This document shows, one piece after another, positions 1 through 8,211 of a stretch of 42,932 nucleotides of DNA. Location: positions 2,241 through 45,172 of the forward strand of contig DIUF01000044.1 of assembly GCA_002422285.1 (NCBI GenBank), in the 5' to 3' direction. Numbering within the stretch: the first letter of the stretch is position 1; every line of letters begins with the position of its first letter. A program made the translations under genes and the position numbers. Origin of the DNA: Flavobacteriales bacterium UBA6165 (GTDB taxonomy: Bacteria > Bacteroidota > Bacteroidia > Flavobacteriales_D > Crocinitomicaceae). Below the pieces are notes generated by a model. That model was not told where the DNA came from. It was given only the letters and a program-made list of their open reading frames with translations, and ran no database searches.

Positions 1-123
1 ATTATTCTTCAAATTTTCTACAACTATATCGTTGCTAAAATGGACGGTTTGGTGAACGAAATGGAAGACGCTTCTATTTCTTTGGTAGATATCATGTTGA
101 AGAACAAAGTTACTGCGAAGTAA
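1..123 (+). CDS. ExbB/TolQ/MotA-family proton channel protein, C-terminal end (partial)
   Basis: Frame 1 is open from the window edge to a TAA at 121-123 and encodes about 40 residues (Y-N-Y-I-V-A-K-M-D-G-L and onward, ending K-V-T-A-K). The pattern of a helix end followed by a short charged cytoplasmic tail with M-D/E-M-E-D residues is typical of the C-terminus of ExbB/TolQ/MotA-type channels, and the next genes include two ExbD/TolR proteins, the usual partners. The family forms the inner-membrane pentamer that conducts protons to energise outer-membrane or periplasmic work. Only the tail is visible, so the assignment leans on the neighbours. Confidence 0.65.
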   Translation: MILQIFYNYIVAKMDGLVNEMEDASISLVDIMLKNKVTAK

Positions 124-145
124 CAATCAAAAAAAATGAATAGTT

Positions 146-619
146 ATGACTAGTAGTACTAAAACAATGATACTGAACATCCTCAAGATTACATTGAGTG
201 TGTTGGGTGCGCTTTTTGTTGTGTTGGCTGTTGTTGATTTGCCAGCCGACTTAAAAAGTTTGACGGTTGAGGACCAAGAGTTGGCCATGAAGAATACCAA
301 ATTAGGACTGATGACCACTTTCACGCTTTTTATCGTGATTTTAGGTGCCATCCTGATTTTAGCATTTTTCCTTTTCGGATTGATTACAGATACCAAGAAA
401 ACGCTTAAGGCTGTTTTGGGTTATGCCCTCGCAGGCGTCGCTTTCTTGTTGTTCTATCTCATGGCGAAGGGGACTGTTACTCCAGTAGCACAAAAGGACG
501 GAATTGCGGCTTCAACGTTGAAAGCTACAGAAGCGGGACTTTATTTAACCATCTTTATGGTGCTCGTAGGTTTTGCTCTAATGCTTGTTGGTCCTTTGTT
601 TAGATACATTAAAAAATAA
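146..619 (+). CDS. Four-helix membrane protein of unknown function in exb operon
   Basis: A 157-residue protein with about four hydrophobic segments (roughly residues 12-28, 54-78, 88-106 and 132-154) and short loops. I recognise no domain. It lies 22 bases after the ExbB-like gene and 6 bases before the first exbD, so it is almost certainly co-transcribed with them. The start at 146 is the first usable ATG: an ATG ten bases upstream in another frame meets a stop at once. Inferred role: an accessory membrane subunit of the Exb-type motor, or a protein that only shares its operon. Nothing in the sequence distinguishes these. Confidence 0.75.
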   Translation: MTSSTKTMILNILKITLSVLGALFVVLAVVDLPADLKSLTVEDQELAMKNTKLGLMTTFTLFIVILGAILILAFFLFGLITDTKKTLKAVLGYALAGVAFLLFYLMAKGTVTPVAQKDGIAASTLKATEAGLYLTIFMVLVGFALMLVGPLFRYIKK

Positions 620-625
620 GGCTTT

Positions 626-1378
626 ATGGCAAAACGTGAAATACCTGAAATCAATGCAGGGTCGATGGCCGACATCGCCTTCCTGTTGTTGATTTTCTTC
701 CTTGTAACGACTACAATGGACAAAGACACGGGTATCCTCCGTCAAATGTCTGTGAAGATTGAGATTAAGCCTGATCAAATCGTTGATGTCGCAAAGCGAA
801 ACTTGATGAAAATTCAAGCCAATGCACAGGGGCAATTGATGATTCGTAAGGATTTGGCTCAACTTTCTGATGTTCGTGAGAAAGTAAGAGAGTTCTACAT
901 GGCCAATATGTTTGATGAGGTGAATCCTGATATGCCACGATACAATTTGATTACGAAGCAATTCTGTGATTCAAACATCACTGAGATTGATAAGTATATT
1001 GATGCATTGGGAGAAAACATGGAGGCTTTTGTTGATTTTAAAATGGCTGAACGTAAAGAATACGAGAAGCGTTTGAAAGTGATAGAAACCCTTGGCAAAC
1101 CCTACCGTGAAATTGAGCAGGTGGCTGCGGTGCAAATTGAGCTTCAAACCAGAACGGAATATGAATTATTGGTTTCAATTTTGAATGAGGTTAAGGCCGC
1201 TATTAACGACTTGCGCGATGAGAAAGCCAAAGAATTGTTCGGAATTGCTTATCGCACTATGGTTCAACAAAGTACTACCAACCCTGCGAAAGAAGTTGAA
1301 TATGCCGATAAGATTCAATTGATTGAAATCTTAATTCCTGAACGTATTGTTGAATTGAAACCAGCCGATAAACAATAA
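626..1378 (+). CDS. exbD: ExbD/TolR biopolymer transport protein, long form
   Basis: A 250-residue protein. The N-terminus has the ExbD/TolR layout: a short basic cytoplasmic segment, then I-N-A-G-S-M-A-D-I-A-F-L-L-L-I-F-F with the conserved membrane aspartate at D16, which in this family carries the proton-coupled function. One helix (about residues 15-33) is followed by a large periplasmic part. That part is about 100 residues longer than in a standard ExbD (around 140 aa), with a charged, probably helical stretch at about 95-200. It is followed after 4 bases by a second exbD. Paired exbD genes behind an exbB are common in Bacteroidota. Substrate and receptor partners are not deducible. Confidence 0.85.
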   Translation: MAKREIPEINAGSMADIAFLLLIFFLVTTTMDKDTGILRQMSVKIEIKPDQIVDVAKRNLMKIQANAQGQLMIRKDLAQLSDVREKVREFYMANMFDEVNPDMPRYNLITKQFCDSNITEIDKYIDALGENMEAFVDFKMAERKEYEKRLKVIETLGKPYREIEQVAAVQIELQTRTEYELLVSILNEVKAAINDLRDEKAKELFGIAYRTMVQQSTTNPAKEVEYADKIQLIEILIPERIVELKPADKQ

Positions 1379-1382
1379 GCTT

Positions 1383-1856
1383 ATGTCAAAATTTAGAAAA
1401 GGAGAAAAAAGAAAGTCGCCAGGTATCAACACCTCGGCTCTCCCTGATATTATCTTCATGCTTTTGTTCTTCTTCATGGTGGCTACAACATCGAAAGATA
1501 TTGACCCAATGGTGAAGGTGAAACGACCAAAATCAAGTGAAGCCACTGACCTTACGCCTTTCAAGCAGCGCAATGAAATCGACTTCGTTTTTGTTGGTTT
1601 GCCAATGAAGGAGTCCTTGGGTGACCAAGTACGTTTGCAATTGGATGGTCAGTTTGGCGACCCAGAAAATATCGGTGGTTGGAAAAAATTGAAAGCTGAA
1701 GACCGTGGAAAAGCGATTGAATCTATAATCACTTGTTTGAAAACAGACGAAAAAGTACACTACGGCTACATCTATGATGTTAAAGAGGCCTTGCGCGACG
1801 TGAAAGCCCTTCAAGTGGCATACGGAGCAGAAAAGGGTAAAATTAAAATGGATTAA
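1383..1856 (+). CDS. exbD: ExbD/TolR biopolymer transport protein, second copy
   Basis: A 157-residue ExbD/TolR protein. A very basic N-terminus (K-F-R-K-G-E-K-R-K) leads into I-N-T-S-A-L-P-D-I-I-F-M-L-L-F-F-F, with the conserved channel-facing aspartate at D22 and one membrane helix (about 21-38). The remainder is a periplasmic domain of near-standard size. It begins 4 bases after the longer ExbD and is the last gene of the operon, followed by a clear hairpin terminator. The two ExbD proteins differ strongly outside the membrane helix, so they may form a heterodimer in the ExbB pore rather than being redundant. That is inference. Confidence 0.88.
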   Translation: MSKFRKGEKRKSPGINTSALPDIIFMLLFFFMVATTSKDIDPMVKVKRPKSSEATDLTPFKQRNEIDFVFVGLPMKESLGDQVRLQLDGQFGDPENIGGWKKLKAEDRGKAIESIITCLKTDEKVHYGYIYDVKEALRDVKALQVAYGAEKGKIKMD

Positions 1857-1876
1857 TTCGTTATTCGATTCGATAG

Positions 1877-1904
1877 GCCGGCGCAACTTTGTGTCGGCTT
1901 TTTT
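1877..1904 (+). terminator. Rho-independent terminator after exb operon
   Basis: A GC-rich hairpin with arms at 1877-1885 and 1890-1898 (GCCGGCGCA against TGTGTCGGC, two G-T pairs) and a short loop is followed by six T residues. It starts 21 bases after the second exbD stop. Confidence 0.8.
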
Positions 1905-2048
1905 GTTTTCAAAGAGGGTGAAAAAGCGCTCAGCACCATGTTTAAATGCCTTGGCATCTATGTCCTGCTTTTCATTATGTGTCTATGTGTTTGAAAAAAC
2001 CTATAAGCACTTGAGTTTGATGTGTTATTAGTTAAAATACATTTTATC
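1905..2048. other. Intergenic region upstream of SCO gene
   Basis: No convincing ORF or clear TAnnTTTG box. There is a short perfect palindrome ATGCC-TT-GGCAT at 1946-1957, of unknown meaning. Confidence 0.4.
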
Positions 2049-2711
2049 ATGCGTTACTTGTTTTTACTTGTGTTTTTCATTTTCATGGTGCTCTTGGGCA
2101 CTTATATCTTGCGCCCAAAAAGCAAGGATGAGTTGCCCCTCAAAGTGCTTAATCCAAACGATATCAATCCTGAGTTGGTGGATAGCTTGTTGCAGGGCGT
2201 TGGCCATGGTCACAAAATCCAAGAGTTTTCTTTGATCAACCAATATGGTGAAAAGATTACTCAAAAAACCGTCCAAGGCAAGGTGTATGTTGTGGATTAT
2301 TTTTTCACTACTTGTGGCTCAATTTGTCCAATTATGACGGGTCAAATGAAACGCGTGCAAGCTGCTTATTTAAGCAACGACGATTTTTTAATACTTAGCC
2401 ACACCGTATGGCCGGAAGTGGACACGGTGGAACAAATGTTGCGCTACGCCAAGGAAAAAGCAGTAGTGAAGGGGAAATGGCATTTACTAACAGGCAATAA
2501 GGAACACCTATACGATTTGGCGCGAAAATCTTATTTTGTACTCAAACCAGCAGAAGCAGAAGATGTGGGCGACGGTAATAGCGATTTTATTCATACCAAT
2601 AATTTTGTGCTCGTGGATAAGCAAAGGCGAATTCGCGGTTATTACGATGGCACCGACTCCACCGAGGTGAGTAAGTTGATTAAGGATATTGATTTATTGT
2701 TGCGCGAGTAA
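2049..2711 (+). CDS. SCO1/SenC family copper chaperone, membrane anchored
   Basis: A 220-residue thioredoxin-fold protein with an N-terminal membrane anchor (residues 1-20). The SCO copper-binding motif C-G-S-I-C-P gives C89 and C93, and the distal histidine lies in D-F-I-H-T-N-N-F (H182). In this family these three residues bind copper for delivery to the Cu-A site of cytochrome oxidase subunit II. A GTG at 2022 is in frame, but ATG 2049 directly precedes the hydrophobic anchor and is preferred. The gene stands alone, converges on dxs and overlaps its end by 18 bases. The likely client is CoxB, encoded at 35223 in the same window. Confidence 0.88.
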   Translation: MRYLFLLVFFIFMVLLGTYILRPKSKDELPLKVLNPNDINPELVDSLLQGVGHGHKIQEFSLINQYGEKITQKTVQGKVYVVDYFFTTCGSICPIMTGQMKRVQAAYLSNDDFLILSHTVWPEVDTVEQMLRYAKEKAVVKGKWHLLTGNKEHLYDLARKSYFVLKPAEAEDVGDGNSDFIHTNNFVLVDKQRRIRGYYDGTDSTEVSKLIKDIDLLLRE

Positions 2712-4463
2712 AAACGCTTTGATTATCTTTTCCAAACCATTTGCATCCAAGCCATACTGTTCGCGCTGTTCCGTTTGAGAAGCATGTTCTACAAACTCAT
2801 CTGGCAATCCTAGACGAAGTAAGTTGTTTTTGTATCCATTATCCAATATAAATTCAGCAATACTCGATCCAAATCCCCCAATGAGCGCAGCCTCTTCAAT
2901 CGTGATGATGTTTTGGTAACTGCTACAAACCTCGTGAAGCAATGCATCATCCAAGGGTTTCACGAAAATCATATCGTAAATGCCAAGTGAAACGCCTTTT
3001 TCTGCCAGTCTTTCTGCAGCAATTTTCAATTCATGATAACAAGTCCCGAGGCATAAAACAGCGGCATCTTTTCCGGTTTGAATGGTTCTGCCTTTGCCAA
3101 TTTCTAATGATTCAAATGGTTTCTGATAATCTTGCAAATAGACCTTTCCCCTTGGATAGCGAAGGACTATCGGATTTTCAATACCCAAGGTTGTCGCGTA
3201 AAGCAAATTGCGTAAATCTATTGCTGAACTTGGACTTGCAATTACCATATTCGGAATGCTTCTGAGCAGTGCAACATCAAAAACACCTTGATGCGTGGCG
3301 CCATCATGACCAACCAATCCAGCGCGGTCAACACAAAATACGACAGGTAAATTTTGCAAAGCCACATCGTGAATTACTTGATCCAAAGCCCTTTGCATAA
3401 ATGTAGAATAGATTGCACAAAAAGGCAACATCCCCTGTGTAGCCAATCCCGCAGAAAAGGTCACCGCGTGTTGTTCAGCGATGCCCACATCAAAACAGCG
3501 CTCTGGAAATACCGCTTGAAACTTACTCAACGAGGTTCCAGAGAGCATGCCCGCGCTTATCGCTACAATTTTCTCGTTGTCTTGAGCAAGCTCTATCAAG
3601 GTTTCCGCAAAAACATCTTGGTAACGCTTGGGTTTGTTGGTGCTTTGGGAGCTTCCATCCAAAACATTAAACTTTCCAGGTGCATGCCAATGTGTTGCGT
3701 TTCCTTGTTCTGCCGGCTCAAAACCTTTTCCTTTTTGTGTGATGCAGTGAATAATACGGACGCCACCTTTTGTTTTATAATCTTGCAGCACTTGGGTTAG
3801 TTCTTCAAGATTGTGCCCATCGATTGGACCTACACAATCGAGTTGAAGCGCCGAAAACATAGGGGTTTTGGATTGTTTTTTGGCCAATTCTTGAAGATGA
3901 CGACTCAGCCCGCCAACACTGGGGTCAATAGAACAATTGTTGTCGTTGATAATCACACAAAGGTTGATGTCAGGATGGTCGCTCAAATGATTCAGCGCTT
4001 CGAAAGCCATTCCACTCGAAAGTGAAGCATCGCCAATAATTGCAACGTGATGCGTGCTTTTGTTTTGTAATTTACTTGCTATTGCTGCGCCCAAAGCTGC
4101 TGAAATTGATGTGCCGGCATGACCCGCGCCAAAAACATCATAAACACTTTCTTTCCGGCTTAAAAAACCTGAAACCCCGCGCTTTGTTCTGATGTTTGGC
4201 AAATCTTTTAGTCGGCCTGTAAGCATTTTGTGCACATAAGCTTGGTGACCGATATCCCAAAAAAGCAAATCATTGGGCGTTTCAAAAACACGGTGCAATG
4301 CTATTGTGAGTTCAACAACGCCTAAATTTCCTGAGAAATGCACATGGTCAATTTCGGATAATGTGTCAATCAAAAACCGTCGAATTTCTTGCGACAAAGC
4401 CCGAAGTTCCTCATGCGAAGTGAGGGCTCTTATATCGGAAGGACTTAGAATTTTTGACAGCAC
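2694..4463 (-). CDS. dxs: 1-deoxy-D-xylulose-5-phosphate synthase
   Basis: This enzyme condenses pyruvate with glyceraldehyde 3-phosphate in a thiamine-diphosphate-dependent reaction, the first step of the MEP isoprenoid pathway. The 589-residue protein shows the TPP-binding pattern G-D-A-S-L-S-S-G-M-A-F-E-A-L-N-H followed by I-I-N-D-N-N, the catalytic-glutamate region D-V-G-I-A-E-Q-H-A-V-T-F, and the D-R-A-G-L-V-G-H-D-G-A-T-H-Q-G block. It is shorter than E. coli Dxs (about 620 aa) but keeps all three transketolase-type domains. The start codon is GTG at 4463 and the next residues (L-S-K-I-L-S-P-S-D) match the usual N-terminus. It is divergent from murF-alr and convergent with the SCO gene. 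Confidence 0.95.
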   Translation of the reverse strand: MLSKILSPSDIRALTSHEELRALSQEIRRFLIDTLSEIDHVHFSGNLGVVELTIALHRVFETPNDLLFWDIGHQAYVHKMLTGRLKDLPNIRTKRGVSGFLSRKESVYDVFGAGHAGTSISAALGAAIASKLQNKSTHHVAIIGDASLSSGMAFEALNHLSDHPDINLCVIINDNNCSIDPSVGGLSRHLQELAKKQSKTPMFSALQLDCVGPIDGHNLEELTQVLQDYKTKGGVRIIHCITQKGKGFEPAEQGNATHWHAPGKFNVLDGSSQSTNKPKRYQDVFAETLIELAQDNEKIVAISAGMLSGTSLSKFQAVFPERCFDVGIAEQHAVTFSAGLATQGMLPFCAIYSTFMQRALDQVIHDVALQNLPVVFCVDRAGLVGHDGATHQGVFDVALLRSIPNMVIASPSSAIDLRNLLYATTLGIENPIVLRYPRGKVYLQDYQKPFESLEIGKGRTIQTGKDAAVLCLGTCYHELKIAAERLAEKGVSLGIYDMIFVKPLDDALLHEVCSSYQNIITIEEAALIGGFGSSIAEFILDNGYKNNLLRLGLPDEFVEHASQTEQREQYGLDANGLEKIIKAFLLAQQ

Positions 4464-4484
4464 AAAAGTGAAATTAAGAGGTGG

Positions 4485-4492
4485 TAAAAGTA
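4485..4492 (-). promoter_or_regulatory. Bacteroidota -7 box for dxs (TACTTTTA)
   Basis: Read on the minus strand, TACTTTTA fits TAnnTTT(G/A) and ends 21 bases before the GTG start of dxs. No clear -33 TTTG was found at the expected spacing. Confidence 0.45.
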
Positions 4493-4548
4493 CGGGAAAT
4501 TAAGACGTCGAGCTTACATAAAACAGCTTGTTCCACTTTTTGTTGCTT

Positions 4549-4583
4549 TTTGATTCGTCGAAAAAAGGAATGCTTTACCTTTA
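4549..4583 (+). promoter_or_regulatory. Promoter of murF-alr, -7 box abutting the GTG start
   Basis: TTTG at 4549-4552, then 23 bases, then TACCTTTA at 4576-4583, matching TAnnTTT(G/A). Only four bases (AGCC) separate the box from the GTG start at 4588, so transcription would begin at or very near the start codon. Confidence 0.6.
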
Positions 4584-4587
4584 AGCC

Positions 4588-6924
4588 GTGAAATTGAACT
4601 ATTCGCTTCGAGAATTGAGCACCTTGGCTCAAGCATCCGTGTTGGGTGCTTGTGGTGACATCAACATCCAGCAGATTTACACAGATACGCGTATCATGCC
4701 CGAGGGCAAGCACGCTTTGTTTGTGTGTTTGGAGGCCAAAAGACAAGGAACTGATTTTATTCCAGACGCATATGCTTTAGGCTGTCGTGCTTTTTTGGTG
4801 CCTCGTTCTTACACGCAGCAACCTGTATTTTCTGATGCTTGTTTTTTGCAGGTGGAAAACGCGCTTTTGTCGCTGCAAAAAATCGCTCAGGCGCATCGAG
4901 AAAAATTTCAATATCCTGTTATTGGTATCACGGGTAGCTTCGGCAAAACCATGGTTAAAGAATGGCTCTATCATTTTCTGCAAAACGATTATCATGTGGT
5001 GCGCAGCCCAAAAAGCTACAATTCTCAAATCGGTGTTGCGCTATCGCTTTTACAAATGTCGAGCGAACACAATCTGGCCGTTTTTGAAGCAGGAATTTCG
5101 CAAAAAGGAGAAATGGCCGCTTTAGCGCAAATGATTCAGCCGAATATTGGTCTATTCACAGGAATCGGTAATGCACACAATGCGGGTTTCGAAAGTCACC
5201 AAGAAAAATGGCTTGAAAAAGCGCAACTATTTGCTTCATGTAAAAAAGTAATCAGCTGCGATTCTAATTTTGAAGGCACGCAAAATGTAAACTGGAACGG
5301 GATTTCGACAGAGGCTAATGGTCAAACAACCCGCATTACGGTTCCAGACTATGGCACTTTTGAAGCCCCTTTCGTACTCAAACATCAGGTAGAGAATTTG
5401 AAAGCCATTTTGTTGCTTTTGAAAGTGCTCGGTTTTCCTGCTTCAAAGATTCAGGATAAAATCAATACTTTACCGCAAATTGCCATGCGTATGGAGTTGG
5501 TTCAAGGAAAAAACAACAAGTTGATCATCAACGATGCATATGCAATGGAGGGCCTAGATGAGGCTTTGGCTTATCTCAAAGAGCTTTCCTTTGGCGCCTC
5601 GAAAATTGCTTTTTTGGGCTTCACAGACGACCATTATTTGCTTCAAGACTGGTTTCAGGATATGTTGAATAATGCACAATTGGATGAAGTTGTTTTGGTT
5701 TCAGAAAATGGTGCGGTTTCAAGCACTATTTCCCTGCAGAAAGCCGCTCAAAAAATGCAGCAAATTTCAAATGCAGTTGTATTGGTCAAAGGACAGCATG
5801 GTTCTGTAATTTCAAAACTGATTGCAACGCAGATACAACGTTCGCACCCCACGGTTTTGGAAATCAACCGCCAAGCCTTGCGTAATAATTTAACGCGCTT
5901 TAAGCAGCATCTCAAACCTGACACAAAACTCATGGTTATGGTGAAAGCCGCAGCTTATGGTGTTGGTGCCACAGAAATGGCGGGTTTTTTGGAGCGCGAA
6001 GGCATTGATTATCTTGGTGTAGCATTCCCAGACGAAGGGGTCAATCTGAGAAAATCTGGTGTGCAACTTCCCATTATGGTGATGAACAGTCACCAATCGG
6101 CATTTTTGGACGTCATAGAAAATCAGCTTGAACCAGCTATCTTTTCTATAGAACAGCTGGATGAGTTTACAAGTGAATTGGTGCGCATGGGAATTAGCAA
6201 CTATCCCGTTCACATCAAAGTCGAAACAGGCATGAATCGTTTGGGTTTCCGCTCTGAAGATTTGGAAGCGCTCTGTTCTTATTTGGCCAGTCAACCCGAA
6301 GTTCGCGTGCAAAGTGTTTATTCGCATTTGGCCGAGTCTGGAAATTCTGATCGTACATTCACCCATAAGCAGCTTGATTTGTTTAATAAGGCTTATGTTA
6401 AATTGCAGGCCGTTTTGCCGTATACGATATCGCGACATATATGCAACACAGATGGTATAATCAATTATCCAGAGGCGCACATGAATATGGTACGTTTAGG
6501 CATTGGCCTTTTGGGATACGCCAAACTTCCTGAGTTGGAGCACGCCCTGAGCTTGTCAACGAAAATATCAAAGGTCAACCGCATTCATGCTGGCGAATCC
6601 TTAGGCTACGACCGCAGTTTTGTGGCCAACAGGGAAATGGAAATAGCCGTACTCCCTATTGGTTATGCAGATGGTTTTCGCAGGGTTTTTGGCAATGGTC
6701 GTGGATTCGTTGTTATTAACGACCAGCAATGCGCCGTTCTTGGCAACGTGTGCATGGATATGTGTTTTGTCGATGTTACTGGCTTAAACGCGTCCGTAGG
6801 TGATGTGGTTGAGCTAATTGGTGTTAATGTTTCCGTTTATGATTGGTCTGATTGGACATCTACTATCCCTTATGAAATAATAACAGCGTTATCCTCACGA
6901 CTAAACCGTGTTTGGGTGGATTAA
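4588..6924 (+). CDS. Bifunctional MurF-like ligase / alanine racemase fusion
   Basis: A 778-residue fusion. The MurF-like half (about 1-420) has the ATP loop I-T-G-S-F-G-K-T (K120) and the G-N-A-H-N-A-G-F block; MurF joins D-Ala-D-Ala to the UDP-MurNAc-tripeptide. The second half (about 425-778) is a fold type III alanine racemase: PLP lysine in M-V-M-V-K-A-A-A-Y-G (K453), partner tyrosine in S-L-G-Y-D-R-S-F (Y674), and P-I-G-Y-A-D-G-F-R-R. Making D-Ala and attaching it in one cytoplasmic polypeptide is a known arrangement in Bacteroidota. In the MurF half the usual D-S-Y-N-A-N-P block reads N-D-A-Y-A-M-E-G, so ligase activity is less certain than racemase activity. The GTG start at 4588 is fixed by the promoter directly before it. 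Confidence 0.93.
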   Translation: MKLNYSLRELSTLAQASVLGACGDINIQQIYTDTRIMPEGKHALFVCLEAKRQGTDFIPDAYALGCRAFLVPRSYTQQPVFSDACFLQVENALLSLQKIAQAHREKFQYPVIGITGSFGKTMVKEWLYHFLQNDYHVVRSPKSYNSQIGVALSLLQMSSEHNLAVFEAGISQKGEMAALAQMIQPNIGLFTGIGNAHNAGFESHQEKWLEKAQLFASCKKVISCDSNFEGTQNVNWNGISTEANGQTTRITVPDYGTFEAPFVLKHQVENLKAILLLLKVLGFPASKIQDKINTLPQIAMRMELVQGKNNKLIINDAYAMEGLDEALAYLKELSFGASKIAFLGFTDDHYLLQDWFQDMLNNAQLDEVVLVSENGAVSSTISLQKAAQKMQQISNAVVLVKGQHGSVISKLIATQIQRSHPTVLEINRQALRNNLTRFKQHLKPDTKLMVMVKAAAYGVGATEMAGFLEREGIDYLGVAFPDEGVNLRKSGVQLPIMVMNSHQSAFLDVIENQLEPAIFSIEQLDEFTSELVRMGISNYPVHIKVETGMNRLGFRSEDLEALCSYLASQPEVRVQSVYSHLAESGNSDRTFTHKQLDLFNKAYVKLQAVLPYTISRHICNTDGIINYPEAHMNMVRLGIGLLGYAKLPELEHALSLSTKISKVNRIHAGESLGYDRSFVANREMEIAVLPIGYADGFRRVFGNGRGFVVINDQQCAVLGNVCMDMCFVDVTGLNASVGDVVELIGVNVSVYDWSDWTSTIPYEIITALSSRLNRVWVD

Positions 6925-6945
6925 TGGAAACATCATAATTTAATT

Positions 6946-6953
6946 TACTTTTA
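6946..6953 (+). promoter_or_regulatory. Bacteroidota -7 box upstream of 6969 gene (TACTTTTA)
   Basis: TACTTTTA ends 15 bases before the ATG at 6969. No matching -33 element at standard spacing, so this is a moderate call. Confidence 0.4.
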
Positions 6954-6968
6954 CCAAAATTTTGAACT

Positions 6969-7661
6969 ATGAAGTATTTAGTTGTAAGTCTATGCGGACT
7001 TGGTTTCGCCTTTTGCATACAGGCGCAGGAATCTGATTCGACATCTGTTGTTTCCAAAAACCAAGCTGTTTATTTGGTTGACGCCAAAAATCCGAATAAA
7101 AAAATAATAATTGACCCAAGGGGCACAAGTACATTCATACAGTATGAAAAATCAACGGAATTGAGGGAGCAAGACACGGTTCAGGTTGAAAACATATCTA
7201 GTTTTACGGGCACTATAGACGGTCTTGAAAAGGAACTTATTTACTTTTCTGCGTCAGAAGAATCCAATAAGATTTATCAAGAGTATTTGCTGGTAAGTAG
7301 ACGCTCAGCTGAATATATGGAAACCCCAAAACAGATAAATTTGAATTTAAACAGGATTGATGGCATGTATTATTCAAGCCGCCGTCGGGATATTGGAAGA
7401 AACGTGATGTTTTCCGTTTTGGGTGTTTCGGTGTTCACCGCTCTTGTTGCTGCTCCTTTAGCAAGTATAGAATACAAAAAAGCGTCTGCTTCTGATGCGT
7501 CTGGTTTCGACCGCCCCATGTATTTTATGATTGCTGGCTCAGGCTTGCTTTCGGCTGCAATAAGTTTGCCCATCATATATTTGTTGAGACCAAAATATTA
7601 TAGTTTTACGGGGGATAATTATTCCTCCGCGAAAAGAAAATGGGTTTTAGTAACCCAGTAA
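6969..7661 (+). CDS. Exported membrane protein of unknown function
   Basis: A 230-residue protein with a signal peptide (about 1-20, ending C-I-Q-A-Q-E), a soluble, probably beta-rich stretch (about 30-135), and two hydrophobic segments near the C-terminus (about 146-164 and 183-206) separated by a polar loop. I recognise no domain. The R-R-R-D-I-G-R stretch before the first helix suggests that side stays in the cytoplasm. A likely -7 box lies 15 bases upstream of the ATG. The lipoprotein gene at 7675 follows after 13 bases, so the three genes 6969-8697 probably form one transcript. Confidence 0.75.
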   Translation: MKYLVVSLCGLGFAFCIQAQESDSTSVVSKNQAVYLVDAKNPNKKIIIDPRGTSTFIQYEKSTELREQDTVQVENISSFTGTIDGLEKELIYFSASEESNKIYQEYLLVSRRSAEYMETPKQINLNLNRIDGMYYSSRRRDIGRNVMFSVLGVSVFTALVAAPLASIEYKKASASDASGFDRPMYFMIAGSGLLSAAISLPIIYLLRPKYYSFTGDNYSSAKRKWVLVTQ

Positions 7662-7674
7662 ACATAGTTGAAAA

Positions 7675-8187
7675 ATGAAGTTTTTTTTCCTCTTATTTAT
7701 TAGTGTTTTATTTCTTGCTTGTTCTTCGGATGAGGTTACCAAGCGAGCAATAGCCTATAATGATGCTATTGTTACCGAACAGAACAATATTGTGGCTCGC
7801 ATCGTGGATATGTCTAATGCATTGAGCAATCCGAATCTGAGCGAAATGTATCGAATCAAAATTATTGATCAATGTGACAAATCTATTGGGCTTGTAAGCA
7901 AGATGGAATCCTTTGAAGGGGATCTCGCTATGCGAGATGCTGCCCTCGATTTGTTTAGGTTTTACAGGGAAATTGCTGCCAATGATTTCAAAGTGATTCT
8001 CGAAATTTATGCTTTACCAGAGCTAGGTGAGTCCGATTACAGGCGCTTATATGAATTGGAAGAGGAGATTTCTATGCGTGAAGAGCTTTTTGATTTGGGC
8101 CTCAAAAAAGCACAGAAAGGCTTCTCCGATAAATACAATCTGACCCTGCAAAGAAATGAGCAGCAAGATTTGGTGGAGGGCAATTAA
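7675..8187 (+). CDS. Putative lipoprotein, first of a tandem paralogous pair
   Basis: A 170-residue lipoprotein: hydrophobic signal and lipobox F-L-A-C-S-S with the lipidated cysteine at C16. The mature part looks all-helical. It is clearly homologous to the next gene, sharing I-V-x-x-Q-N, R-I-K-x-I-x-x-C-D, F-x-G-D, R-D-x-A-L, F-Y-x-x-I-x-A-N and L-E-E-E-I blocks in the same order. The pattern resembles small surface lipoproteins of the type annotated in databases as LIC11966 family, but that link is from memory and tentative. Expected location is the inner or outer membrane facing the periplasm. Function unknown. Confidence 0.8.
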   Translation: MKFFFLLFISVLFLACSSDEVTKRAIAYNDAIVTEQNNIVARIVDMSNALSNPNLSEMYRIKIIDQCDKSIGLVSKMESFEGDLAMRDAALDLFRFYREIAANDFKVILEIYALPELGESDYRRLYELEEEISMREELFDLGLKKAQKGFSDKYNLTLQRNEQQDLVEGN

Positions 8188-8211
8188 TAAATGGAATTTA
8201 ATAAAACGCAT

